A stretch of 64,000 nt of DNA from Agaribacillus aureus (GTDB lineage Bacteria; Bacteroidota; Bacteroidia; Cytophagales; Cyclobacteriaceae), in the NCBI GenBank assembly GCA_030442055.1, contig JAUJEB010000001.1:1488001-1552000 (forward strand), written 5' to 3'. A program made the position numbers and the translations under genes. Positions 7,504 to 16,453 of this stretch are shown in pieces; within the stretch, counting starts at the first letter, position 1, and every line of letters begins with the position of its first letter. Below the pieces are notes generated by a model. That model made no database searches. It saw nothing but the letters and a program-made list of their open reading frames with translations, and had not been told where the DNA came from.

Positions 7504-9819
7504 ATGCCTAAAAACCTCGTCATTGTAGAGTCACCGGCCAAGGCAAAAACTATAGAAGGCTACTTAGGGTCCGATTTTAAAGTTACTTCCAGCTACGGTC
7601 ATGTGAGAGATTTGAAGAAGGGTGACAAAGCCATAGACATTGAGAATGGTTTTAAGCCAACGTATGTGATCTCAAGCGACAAGAAAGATGTCATTAAAGA
7701 ATTGAAAAAGTTGGTAGGAGAAGCAGAAACTGTCTATCTCGCCAGTGATGATGACCGCGAAGGTGAAGCCATTTCATGGCATCTGAAAGAGGTTTTGGAC
7801 CTCGATGAATCAAAGGCCCGCAGGATTGTTTTTAGGGAAATTACTAAAAATGCTATCAATAATGCCTTGCAAAATCCACGGGGCATTGACCTGGACCTGG
7901 TCAATGCACAACAGGCCAGAAGGATATTAGACAGGCTGGTGGGCTTCGAATTGTCACCTATATTATGGAAAAAAATAAAAACCGGCCTATCGGCAGGGAG
8001 GGTGCAGTCAGTCGCGGTCAGACTGGTGGTAGAACGAGAAAGGGATATTGACAAGTTCGAAGTTAAGTCTTCCTACAAGGTAGTAGCCTTGTTTTTATTG
8101 GACCAGGGTAAGGAGCTGGCGGCAGAGCTACCCAAGCGATTTTCTTCGGAAGAAGAAGCAACTGCTTTTCTGGAAAATTGTATGGGCGCTACGTTTAGTA
8201 TTAAAAACCTGGAAAAGAAACCAGCCAAAAAATCACCCGCGCCTCCATTTACCACCTCCACTCTACAGCAGGAAGCCAGCAGAAAGCTCGGATATTCTGT
8301 AGCCCAAACTATGACTCTGGCGCAAAAACTGTACGAGGCCGGTAAAATCTCTTATATGAGAACCGATTCCCTGAATCTATCTGACTTCGCGATGGCCAGC
8401 GCCAGCGCCGAAATCAAAAATGCCTATGGCGATAAGTACGTCAAAACCAGGAAATTCAAAACCAAATCCAAAGGCGCCCAGGAGGCGCATGAAGCTATCA
8501 GACCAACTGATTTTTCAGTCAAAGAGGCAGGCAAAGACCGAAGCGAACAGCGACTGTATGAGTTGATTTGGAAACGCGCCATCGCTTCGCAGATGGCTGA
8601 TGCGGCACTGGAAAAAACAATTGCCACCATCGATATATCCACGGTTGATGAAGATTTCATGGCCTCAGGAGAAGTAATCACTTTTGACGGTTTTCTTAAG
8701 GTTTACATAGAATCCACGGACGATGAAGGACAAGACGAGGAAAACAAAGGAATGCTTCCACCGCTGTCCATCGGCCAGGTGCTGGACCTGGATCACATCA
8801 AAGCTCGGCAGGGATTTTCAAGACCTCCGGCGAGGTTTACGGAAGCCAGCCTGGTAAAACAATTAGAGGAGATGGGAATTGGAAGACCTTCTACCTACGC
8901 CCCCACCATATCTACCATTCAAAAACGCGGATATGTGGAAAAGGAATCCAGACCGGGCAGGGAAAGGGCCTATAAGGAAATTGTCCTTAAAGATGGAAAC
9001 CTTCAAACGGCAACCAAGGAAGAAACCACCGGAGCGGAGAAAAATAAATTGTTTCCTACTAACACCGCCATGGTAGTTAATGATTTTTTAGTCACCCATT
9101 TTCCCGACGTCACCGATTATTCCTTCACGGCTGGTGTTGAAAAGGAGCTGGATGATATAGCCGACGGTAATTTTTCCTGGGATAATATGATCGACGATTT
9201 TTACGGGAAATTTCATCCGAAAGTTGAAAGTACTGAAAATATAGAAAGATCACAGGTGGGTTCGTCAAGGGAAATCGGTGTTGATGAAGCCAGTGGCAAA
9301 AAAGTATATGCTAAGCTAGGTAAGTTTGGCCCCTATGTGCAAATAGGAGAAAACGATGACGACCCAAAGCCCAAATACGCCAGTTTGAGAACCGGCCAGT
9401 TTATAGAAAGCATTACCCTTGAAGACGCCCTGGAGCTCTTCAAACTACCCAGGGACATCGGCGAGTTTGAGGGAGAGATGATGATTGCAGCCATTGGTAA
9501 ATTTGGCCCTTATGTCAGGCACAACGGAAAATTCTTCTCTATTGGCAAAGATCAGGATCCTCTTAGCATATCTGTCGAAGAGGCCATTGAATTAATCAAA
9601 GCCAAGAGAATAGCCGACGCCGAAAAATTCATCAAGGTCTTTGACGAAAACCCCGATGTACAGGTTCTGAAAGGCAGATATGGTCCTTACATCAAAGTGG
9701 GCAGGAAAAATGTAAAGATCCCCAAAGACAAGCAGCCTGAGGACCTGACGTTGGAGGAGTGTCTGGAGCTGGCGGAGAAAGCGCCGGCAAAAGGTAAAAG
9801 AGCAGCCAGGAAAAAGTAA
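7504..9819 (+). CDS. topA: DNA topoisomerase I (type IA)
   Basis: A 771-residue enzyme that relaxes negative supercoils. The Toprim domain has Glu9 (VESPAKA) and the acidic SDDDREGEA cluster at 81-89. The catalytic tyrosine is Tyr284 in ISYMRTDS, with the family's IGRPSTYAPT segment further on. The C-terminus (about 590-771) lacks CxxC zinc fingers and instead has three topoisomerase C-terminal repeats with GKFGPYV, GKFGPYV and GRYGPYI, then a Lys/Ala-rich basic tail. This zinc-less form occurs in Bacteroidota and others. The gene begins at ATG 7504 after an A-rich stretch with no obvious Shine-Dalgarno, as is common in this phylum. Confidence 0.97.
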   Translation: MPKNLVIVESPAKAKTIEGYLGSDFKVTSSYGHVRDLKKGDKAIDIENGFKPTYVISSDKKDVIKELKKLVGEAETVYLASDDDREGEAISWHLKEVLDLDESKARRIVFREITKNAINNALQNPRGIDLDLVNAQQARRILDRLVGFELSPILWKKIKTGLSAGRVQSVAVRLVVERERDIDKFEVKSSYKVVALFLLDQGKELAAELPKRFSSEEEATAFLENCMGATFSIKNLEKKPAKKSPAPPFTTSTLQQEASRKLGYSVAQTMTLAQKLYEAGKISYMRTDSLNLSDFAMASASAEIKNAYGDKYVKTRKFKTKSKGAQEAHEAIRPTDFSVKEAGKDRSEQRLYELIWKRAIASQMADAALEKTIATIDISTVDEDFMASGEVITFDGFLKVYIESTDDEGQDEENKGMLPPLSIGQVLDLDHIKARQGFSRPPARFTEASLVKQLEEMGIGRPSTYAPTISTIQKRGYVEKESRPGRERAYKEIVLKDGNLQTATKEETTGAEKNKLFPTNTAMVVNDFLVTHFPDVTDYSFTAGVEKELDDIADGNFSWDNMIDDFYGKFHPKVESTENIERSQVGSSREIGVDEASGKKVYAKLGKFGPYVQIGENDDDPKPKYASLRTGQFIESITLEDALELFKLPRDIGEFEGEMMIAAIGKFGPYVRHNGKFFSIGKDQDPLSISVEEAIELIKAKRIADAEKFIKVFDENPDVQVLKGRYGPYIKVGRKNVKIPKDKQPEDLTLEECLELAEKAPAKGKRAARKK

Positions 9820-9871
9820 ACGCTGAGAAGATAAGAGGGAAATACCTGTTATACTTCTCCGGGAGCCACGC

Positions 9872-9879
9872 TATTTTTG
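9872..9879 (+). promoter_or_regulatory. Possible -7 promoter element for the sirtuin gene
   Basis: TATTTTTG (TAnnTTTG) 52 nt before the ATG at 9932, in the gap after topA. Confidence 0.3.
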
Positions 9880-9931
9880 ATAAAACATAAAAGTCACTTT
9901 TTTACCCGGCTGAAAAAAAGTAAATTAGCTT

Positions 9932-10633
9932 ATGGCCAGAAAAAAAATAGTAGTTTTATCAGGTGCCGGTGTAAGCGCTGAAAGCGGCATTGCGACTTTC
10001 AGAGACGCCAATGGATTGTGGGAGGGTTATGATGTGATGGAAGTAGCCACCCCTGAAGGCTGGCGCAAAGACCCTGAGCTGGTCCTGGATTTTTATAACC
10101 AAAGAAGAAAAAAGGCCTTGGGAGTCATCCCAAACGACGGGCACAAAGCATTGGCGGCGTTAGAAAGTGATTTTGAGGTGTCAATTGTAACCCAGAACAT
10201 TGACAATCTCCACGAACGGGCCGGCTCCTCTCGGGTTATCCATTTACATGGTGAGCTATTTAAGTCAAGAAGCACGCTGGATAGCGGACTCATTTATGAT
10301 ATTGAAGGCTGGGAGTTGAATTTAGGAGATAAATGCGAAAAAGGATCCCAGTTAAGACCCCATGTCGTATGGTTTGGCGAAATGGTTCCCGCTATGGAGA
10401 TGGCAGTAAGGGAAGTTACTTCCGCTGATATTTTTATCGTGGTAGGTACCTCTTTACAAGTTTATCCCGCCGCCGGCTTAATTGATTACGTATCCGGAGA
10501 AGTGCCGACCTACATTATAGATCCCAAAATGCCTCCGGTGGTACATCGGGATAATCTGTTTTTGGTGGAAGCACCCGGGGGTATAGGATTGAAACAGGTT
10601 GCGACAGAGCTAAGAAATAAATTTCTGGACTAA
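9932..10633 (+). CDS. cobB: NAD-dependent protein deacylase, SIR2/CobB family, lacking the zinc cysteines
   Basis: A 233-residue sirtuin. The NAD site is seen as GAGVSAESGIATFRD (11-25) and QNIDNLH (88-94); His106 in HLHGE is the catalytic base. Tyr55 and Arg58 in FYNQRR match the SIRT5/CobB signature for negatively charged acyl-lysines, so desuccinylase or demalonylase activity is likely besides deacetylation. The zinc ribbon of E. coli CobB is not conserved: the RC position is RS (113-114) and the downstream cysteine cluster is reduced to one Cys (KCEKG, 134-138). I recall the same form in other Bacteroidota sirtuins, so it is probably functional. It consumes NAD and acts in the cytoplasm. 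Confidence 0.93.
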   Translation: MARKKIVVLSGAGVSAESGIATFRDANGLWEGYDVMEVATPEGWRKDPELVLDFYNQRRKKALGVIPNDGHKALAALESDFEVSIVTQNIDNLHERAGSSRVIHLHGELFKSRSTLDSGLIYDIEGWELNLGDKCEKGSQLRPHVVWFGEMVPAMEMAVREVTSADIFIVVGTSLQVYPAAGLIDYVSGEVPTYIIDPKMPPVVHRDNLFLVEAPGGIGLKQVATELRNKFLD

Positions 10634-10802
10634 AGAAACCTGCTGATCCCCGACAATTAATCTGTACTTCGAATGGGATCTTAAGACCTATCCCAGGTGA
10701 TTTATTTTTATACAGACTCCTTGGTCAATGGCTTCCCCGACCGATGGCACAAGCAGGTTAGCAAAATTTTAAGTAAATTTATCTCATTGACAGTCATTTT
10801 CA

Positions 10803-11741
10803 ATGATATATAACAAACTACCCCAACCGGAATTTTTTAAGGATACGGGCCAAATCCCGGAATTCAACGATCACCTGCTATTGACCGAGGAATTAAACAA
10901 ACAATACCAATACCCCGAACACAAAGTAGGTTTTGGCATTATTTCACTTTTGAAGGGTGAGGGAAAGTTTTATCTAAATAAAAAAAAGGTCGTTCTAGAT
11001 AGTCAGTCACACCTGGTTGTAAATAAGGCGAGTGAGTTAGCTGTACAACTGAAGGAAAAAAACTGCGAACCCTCCTTTTTATATTTTCATTCAAAGCTGC
11101 CGGCGATTATCGCAGAAAGCCTTTACCATACCGATGATCAATTACTGGAACGCGGTGACGATTCCGTCCGTGACTTTTCTTTACTGGAAAGGGCGCATCA
11201 CACGAGCCCGTCGCTGATCAATGTCTTTCGAAATCTATCGGTTATAGGGAAAAGTTGTGCTTCTTTCCACGCACTTAAAGCAGATTTGCTCATCAGAGGT
11301 CTGCTGGAAAAATTATGCAGGGATAACAAACAGGCCATAAAAGCTTCCAATAACATCCACGCGTTAAAAAAATCTACCCGGAAAGCACTTTATTTAAGAA
11401 TGGCTACTACCCGGGAGTGGATTGAAGCCAACTACCATCGCCCGATCACCTTGAGCGACATGGCAACAATCGCCATGATGAATAGTCATCATTTCCTGCG
11501 GGTTTTTAAACAAACTTTTCAGATTACTCCCCATCAATATCTCACCAAAATCAGGCTTGGTCACGCCAAACGCTTATTGGCGGATAGCAACAAAAGCATT
11601 ACAGAGATCTGTTCCTTGCTGGGGTTTGAAAGTCTAGGCACCTTTAGCTGGCTATTCCGGCAATCCTTTCGGCTGTCCCCCACACAATACCGGCAACAAA
11701 CCAGGGCCAGGTCTTATGCCATACCCGGTAAAGGCCATTAA
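10803..11741 (+). CDS. AraC-family transcriptional regulator
   Basis: A 312-residue protein. The C-terminal third (about 205-300) has the two AraC helix-turn-helix units: ITLSDMATIAMMNSHHFLRVFK and, after SITEICSLLGFESLGTFS, the conserved F-R-SF-x-LSP-x-QYR ending. The N-terminal 190 residues are probably a ligand or cupin-like sensing domain but no motif is evident. The SRPBCC-domain gene follows 106 bp downstream on the same strand and is the obvious regulatory target or partner. The ligand is unknown. Confidence 0.88.
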   Translation: MIYNKLPQPEFFKDTGQIPEFNDHLLLTEELNKQYQYPEHKVGFGIISLLKGEGKFYLNKKKVVLDSQSHLVVNKASELAVQLKEKNCEPSFLYFHSKLPAIIAESLYHTDDQLLERGDDSVRDFSLLERAHHTSPSLINVFRNLSVIGKSCASFHALKADLLIRGLLEKLCRDNKQAIKASNNIHALKKSTRKALYLRMATTREWIEANYHRPITLSDMATIAMMNSHHFLRVFKQTFQITPHQYLTKIRLGHAKRLLADSNKSITEICSLLGFESLGTFSWLFRQSFRLSPTQYRQQTRARSYAIPGKGH

Positions 11742-11847
11742 AATATTAGCGGCAGGCACCGGGAAAATTAAAATTCTCAATTTTCAAGAAACCGGTTATC
11801 GCTCATCTGCTTTTATTTACGGATATTAATCCTTAAAATTTTTAGCT

Positions 11848-12348
11848 ATGAATACATCAGCATTCAGTCAATTTCGATTACGTGTAAACATTAACGCAAA
11901 AATTGAAGACATCTACCGGGCATGGGCGACGCCGGCAGGCCTGGAAAAATGGTTCCTACGTAAAGCCGAATTTAAAGATTCACAAGGCACCTTAAGAGAT
12001 AAAGACACCTTACTACAGGCGGGAGACACCTATGAATGGTATTGGCACGGTTACTCCGACGAGGTGGTGGAGAGGGGAAAAGTTATTGTAGCCAACCAAA
12101 AGGACAAGTTTCAGTTTACTTTTTCGCTGGGATGCCCGGTAGATATTTCCATTTATAAAGAATTTGGAGAAACTATCGTTGCCCTGGTTGAAAGCGACTT
12201 GCCGGTGGATGATACCAATATTATTAAACATTATATTGGCGATTCGAGAGGATGGATTTTCTACCTTACCAACTTAAAATCAGTGCTGGAAGGGGGATTA
12301 TACCTTCGAAACAAAAATGAAAACCTGACCGACGTAATTACCGCCTGA
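11848..12348 (+). CDS. SRPBCC / AHSA1-type START-like domain protein
   Basis: A 166-residue single-domain protein. The N-terminus matches activator-of-Hsp90-like proteins: a beta strand, then IEDIYRAWATPAGLEKWF, then DTYEWYWHGYSD and a GWIFYLTNLKSVLEGG helix at the end. The fold makes a hydrophobic pocket for lipids or other small molecules; the specific ligand cannot be told. No signal peptide, so cytoplasmic. It follows the AraC regulator on the same strand, suggesting a sensor-regulator-effector pair. Confidence 0.82.
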   Translation: MNTSAFSQFRLRVNINAKIEDIYRAWATPAGLEKWFLRKAEFKDSQGTLRDKDTLLQAGDTYEWYWHGYSDEVVERGKVIVANQKDKFQFTFSLGCPVDISIYKEFGETIVALVESDLPVDDTNIIKHYIGDSRGWIFYLTNLKSVLEGGLYLRNKNENLTDVITA

Positions 12349-12435
12349 GACCGGTTTGTATTTCACTAAATTACATTAAACTAAAAGCCAAGATTCACAG
12401 TACCTGGTAAAGTTATAACCTTGCTTCGGCTGATT

Positions 12436-13755
12436 TTATAGCTTTACCAGCTCCACCCTCCGGTTGGCAGCTCGTCCGATTGACGTTTTGTTGTCACCGA
12501 CAGGTTGAGTTTCTCCAAATCCCTTAACTTCAAGCTGCGACGTGAGCACACTGTATTTGGAAATAAGTATTTCCTTGACGGCTTTCGCTCTTTGTTCGGA
12601 GAGGCTTTGGTTGTATGCAGCTTCACCCTGGTTATCGGTATGGCCTTCAATCAGTATTTTTAAACTTTTTTCACTATTTAATAAACCGGCGATTTCCTTT
12701 AATAACGGAAAGGATTCAGGTTTCACAACACTTTTGTCAGTATCGAAATAAATACCGTATAACCTAACCCTGCCTTTTGACGCAATTTCCTTTTCCAGGT
12801 AATTTTGATCGAGTGAATATTTCACCTGAAAAGGAGCTGACTTTAATTGTCTGCCATAGTCGGAAAAAAACATTCTGACCTGGTAATTCCCTTTGGTTGC
12901 AGGGGCTTTGAAATACATTTTTCCGGAGGTTTTCTTGCGTAAATATTGATATTCGAGATACCCGCTATGGCTGCCCTCCGCCGCATCAGCCTTAAACAAG
13001 CCGACCCAGGCGTTTTGCGGCAGGTCGGGGTGGGCGGTAAAGGCAACTTCAATATTCTCTTCCGGATTAAATGCCTCTTTATTTAATTGAATGGCCACCT
13101 TACCCAGGTCAAGCCCCCCCACTCTAAAAGAGGCCGCCTTTACAAATTCTCCCGGATCAGCGGTATAATATCTGATTTCGTAGTTGCCGGCCTGCTCGGG
13201 TACTTTAAATTCAAACGAAGGGCCGGAACGAATATATTTATAGTCCTTATAACCCGAATGACTGGATCTTGGTGTCTTTTCATCAAATATACCGATCCAG
13301 GCATCGGAGTTTGCCGGTTTTTTTGTATTAACTGTAACTTTTAACGTTCCCCCTTCTTTATATTCCCGGGCGTCAAGTTTTATTTCTATCGACGCTGGAT
13401 CAACTTTAACCACTTTAAACGACTCCGCCTTTACTTCCTTACCATATTCAGTGGCAAAAACGCGGAATTCATAATCGCCGGCTTTTGATGGTGCTTTAAA
13501 ATTTAAATCTGCCTGTAATACCGGCTGTACGTATTGATAGGTCTCATAGTTACTGTGACTGCCATGCGCTATTTGTTTCTTAAATATGCCAATCCAGGAC
13601 CTGTCCGGTAAAGGCTTATCCGTTTTAAATGTCAGATTAATTGCCTCATCCGACTGAAAACTTTTTTTTTCAAAATGAAGTTCAACTTGGTAATCCTGGG
13701 CGCTGGCCATAAATATTGGCAGCCAAAGTAAACTAAAAAAAGCGAGTCTGAACAT
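12436..13755 (-). CDS. OmpA-family peptidoglycan-binding protein with three tandem beta-sandwich repeats
   Basis: A 439-residue exported protein with a signal peptide ending around SAQ-D (residue 20). Three repeats follow at about 21-115, 121-212 and 219-311. Each has a W-(I/V)-G-(I/L)-F segment, an (S/G)SHS-x-Y segment, a Y-x-Y(I/V/L) segment, K-x-P-x-x-(A/K)-G-(D/N)-Y, and a Y-G/P-G turn near the end. The C-terminal OmpA domain (about 328-439) has GHTDNQGE and NRRVEL, which bind peptidoglycan. It should sit in the periplasm or outer membrane, anchoring the repeat array to the cell wall. The repeats look like Ig-type folds; their ligand is unknown. Confidence 0.87.
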   Translation of the reverse strand: MFRLAFFSLLWLPIFMASAQDYQVELHFEKKSFQSDEAINLTFKTDKPLPDRSWIGIFKKQIAHGSHSNYETYQYVQPVLQADLNFKAPSKAGDYEFRVFATEYGKEVKAESFKVVKVDPASIEIKLDAREYKEGGTLKVTVNTKKPANSDAWIGIFDEKTPRSSHSGYKDYKYIRSGPSFEFKVPEQAGNYEIRYYTADPGEFVKAASFRVGGLDLGKVAIQLNKEAFNPEENIEVAFTAHPDLPQNAWVGLFKADAAEGSHSGYLEYQYLRKKTSGKMYFKAPATKGNYQVRMFFSDYGRQLKSAPFQVKYSLDQNYLEKEIASKGRVRLYGIYFDTDKSVVKPESFPLLKEIAGLLNSEKSLKILIEGHTDNQGEAAYNQSLSEQRAKAVKEILISKYSVLTSQLEVKGFGETQPVGDNKTSIGRAANRRVELVKL

Positions 13756-13830
13756 AAAGGTTAGAAGTTTTGGTCAATTTCCAATAAGGTGGGTATATAG
13801 ATTAAATCCTCACTGTTTATCAATGAAAAA

Positions 13831-13838
13831 CAAAATTA
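13831..13838 (-). promoter_or_regulatory. -7 promoter element for the OmpA-repeat gene
   Basis: Minus-strand TAATTTTG, with a possible -33 TTG at 13862-13864 (23-nt spacing, slightly long). It predicts a leader of about 72 nt. The rest of 13756-14128 (373 bp) holds no convincing gene; an inverted repeat CCGGTAA / TTACCGG lies at 14024-14049. Confidence 0.4.
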
Positions 13839-14128
13839 GGTAAAATAATTTAAGTGCCTGACAATTCTTCCGGAAAAAGCCCGGATCTGATCCTGTTGAC
13901 CACTATACCAGGTTTAAGTTGCCAAATTAGAACAGTTCCGGCGGGGCCAATGGATGAAACAAATAGAACCTAATATTATAGCTTCCCCCAACCCTTTCGG
14001 GGTAATTCCCGTATTGAGTTTGGCCGGTAATTCTAAATATTTTTACCGGAGAATTGCTATATTGATTTTTTATTCTGTCGATGAGGCTATAAAATAGCGG
14101 CCTATACCTCAATTTTTAAACAAGATCA

Positions 14129-16453
14129 ATGCCTGGAGACAATCAAAATATTGGCCAACTTTTGGAAAAACTGGACCTCCTGCTTAAAAAGCAGGAAGCC
14201 TTTCAAAATGAAATTAATCAGCTAAAAAGTGAAATCAACTCCTTAAAGCATGAAGAATCCCCCATGGCTGAAAAGCCACCAGCCACCTTTGAAACCAAGG
14301 TTGTTGTTGACGCTCCTGAAGTAGCGTCCAAAACCGATACAGGGTTACCGCATCAAAAGAAACCCACTTCGGGGTCCAGGTTTCCGGCCTTCACTATCAA
14401 ACAAAGTTGGGAGAGATTTATCGGTGAAAACCTGATCAACAAAATAGGTATTATCATCACAGTCATCGGTGCAGGAATAGGTGCAAAGTATTCCATTGAA
14501 CATCAATTAATCAGCCCGCTAACCAGGATTATTTTAGGTTATCTGCTGGGTATAGCACTGTTGGGGTTTGGCATTAAGTTAAAGCAAAAATATGAGCATT
14601 ACAGCGCGGTGCTGGTTAGTGGTGCGATGGCGATCTTGTATTTTATCACCTTTGCCGCCTATGATTTTTATACGCTTATTTCACAAACTGTCGCTTTCTC
14701 AATGATGGTTGTGTTCACCGTATTTACGGTCGTCGCAGCCCTTAGCTACAACCGCCAGGTTATTGCCGTAATAGGTTTGGTAGGTAGCTATGCTGTTCCG
14801 TTTTTATTGAGCGACGAATCCGGCAATCATATCTTCCTCTTAAGTTATATCTCCCTGATCAACGCGGGAATATTGATCATCGCCTTCAAAAAATATTGGA
14901 AACCTGTCTTTTATTGTGCCTTTGGACTGACATGGCTCATCTTTTTTAGCTGGTATCTCGCCAATTTCAGGGCTGATGATCACCTAACCGAAGCGTTGGT
15001 ATTTGCAACGCTTTACTTCCTTATTTTCTATTTTTCATTCCTTTCCTATAAACTGATCCGCGAAGAAAAGTATAACAAAGGCGACGTTGTTTTGTTATTA
15101 CTCAATTCCTTCATTTATTTCGGGTTGGGCTATGGCATACTTAACGACCACGATATCGGCAGTCAATTTTTAGGTTTATTTACACTCGCCAATGCCATTA
15201 TCCACTTTGCTGTTTGCACTGTAGTCTATCGAAAAAAGCTGGCGGACCGGAATTTATTTTATCTTATCGCAGGGCTGGTTTTGGTATTTATCACCATTGC
15301 CATACCTGTTCAGCTGGACGGTAATTGGGTAACATTGCTTTGGGCGGGCGAGGCAGCCCTGTTATTTTGGATTGGAAGAGCAAAGGGTGTTGTTATTTAC
15401 GAGCAACTTGCCCACCCGCTGATCTTGCTGGCCTTCGCGAGCCTGTTGCAGGATTGGAGTAACCCTGGAATAAGCTTAAAGGATGTCAAGCCTTTCTTTA
15501 ATATTCAATTGCTGTCCTCCCTGATTTTTACTGGCGCCTTCGCCGGCATTACCTGGGTTAATTTTTATAAAAAATACAAAAGCCAGACAGATGTTAGCCC
15601 CCGTTTTTGGCGTTTATTCAACTTCATCATTCCGGCTATTTTCCTTTTAGCGTTCTATGGATCATTCCTGATTGAAATTACCAATTTCTTTGATAAACAA
15701 TATTTGCTGTCATTGCGGGAGGGACCTGCTGATAAACTTGGGTTTGCCAGCTCTTATATCGATGGAGATATACGGCGATTTAAGATCATTTGGACGATGA
15801 ATTATACGCTGTTATTTTTAAGCTTACTGGCTTTCATAAACACTCGTAAAATTAAAAACCTGCAACTTCAAGCTGTAAACCTTGTATTAAATTTTCTCAC
15901 CATTCTTATATTTCTAACTACAGTGCTGATCGCACTTGGCGATTTAAGAGAAAGTTACCTTACCCAGCATCTCGCAAATTATTATGAGCGTGGCCCCATT
16001 AATCTATACATCAGGTATATTTCGTTTGGGTTTGTTGCCCTGTTATTTCTGGTCAGCCGGCAAAGCCTGGATGGTCAGCCGTTAAAGCCGCCGTTTAATA
16101 AGCTTTTTGAGTTAGTCTTGCACAGTACCATCATATGGGTATTAAGTAGCGAATTACTTCACTGGATGGACATACTGGTTTTTGAGCATTCCTACAAGCT
16201 CGGATTAAGTATATTATGGGGAATTTACGCTTTATGGCTGGTAATCCTGGGTATTTGGAAAAACAAGAAGCACCTGCGGGTGGTTGGCATATTCTTATTT
16301 GCCATTACGCTGTGTAAGCTGTTCTTTTACGACATTGCCCATTTAAATACCATCAAGAAAACCATAGTGTTTGTTTCGCTTGGCATATTATTGTTGATAA
16401 TTTCTTTCCTTTACAACAAATACAAAGACAGAATTAATGATGACGAAAGTTAA
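14129..16453 (+). CDS. DUF2339 multi-pass membrane protein
   Basis: A 774-residue protein. A short coiled coil (about 8-48, repeated L-x-K-x-E heptads) and a polar linker precede a W-E-(R)-F-I-G-E-N segment near residue 95. Some twenty hydrophobic helices then run to the C-terminus. This layout and the DLKxxPFFNxxL-type loops match the DUF2339 predicted membrane proteins, whose function is unknown; envelope or polysaccharide-related roles have been guessed. The next gene overlaps it by 17 nt and encodes a DUF3999-like protein, a pairing known from other bacteria, implying one complex. Confidence 0.82.
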   Translation: MPGDNQNIGQLLEKLDLLLKKQEAFQNEINQLKSEINSLKHEESPMAEKPPATFETKVVVDAPEVASKTDTGLPHQKKPTSGSRFPAFTIKQSWERFIGENLINKIGIIITVIGAGIGAKYSIEHQLISPLTRIILGYLLGIALLGFGIKLKQKYEHYSAVLVSGAMAILYFITFAAYDFYTLISQTVAFSMMVVFTVFTVVAALSYNRQVIAVIGLVGSYAVPFLLSDESGNHIFLLSYISLINAGILIIAFKKYWKPVFYCAFGLTWLIFFSWYLANFRADDHLTEALVFATLYFLIFYFSFLSYKLIREEKYNKGDVVLLLLNSFIYFGLGYGILNDHDIGSQFLGLFTLANAIIHFAVCTVVYRKKLADRNLFYLIAGLVLVFITIAIPVQLDGNWVTLLWAGEAALLFWIGRAKGVVIYEQLAHPLILLAFASLLQDWSNPGISLKDVKPFFNIQLLSSLIFTGAFAGITWVNFYKKYKSQTDVSPRFWRLFNFIIPAIFLLAFYGSFLIEITNFFDKQYLLSLREGPADKLGFASSYIDGDIRRFKIIWTMNYTLLFLSLLAFINTRKIKNLQLQAVNLVLNFLTILIFLTTVLIALGDLRESYLTQHLANYYERGPINLYIRYISFGFVALLFLVSRQSLDGQPLKPPFNKLFELVLHSTIIWVLSSELLHWMDILVFEHSYKLGLSILWGIYALWLVILGIWKNKKHLRVVGIFLFAITLCKLFFYDIAHLNTIKKTIVFVSLGILLLIISFLYNKYKDRINDDES

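Noticed and set aside
10637..10759. Inverted repeat AACCTGCT / AGCAGGTT around the gap after the sirtuin gene
   Set aside because: Only 8 bp with 107 bp between, within what chance would give in this gap.
13927..14112. Short minus-strand ORF of 61 codons upstream of the DUF2339 gene
   Set aside because: TTG start, no family pattern, no signal peptide, and it lies in promoter-like intergenic DNA.
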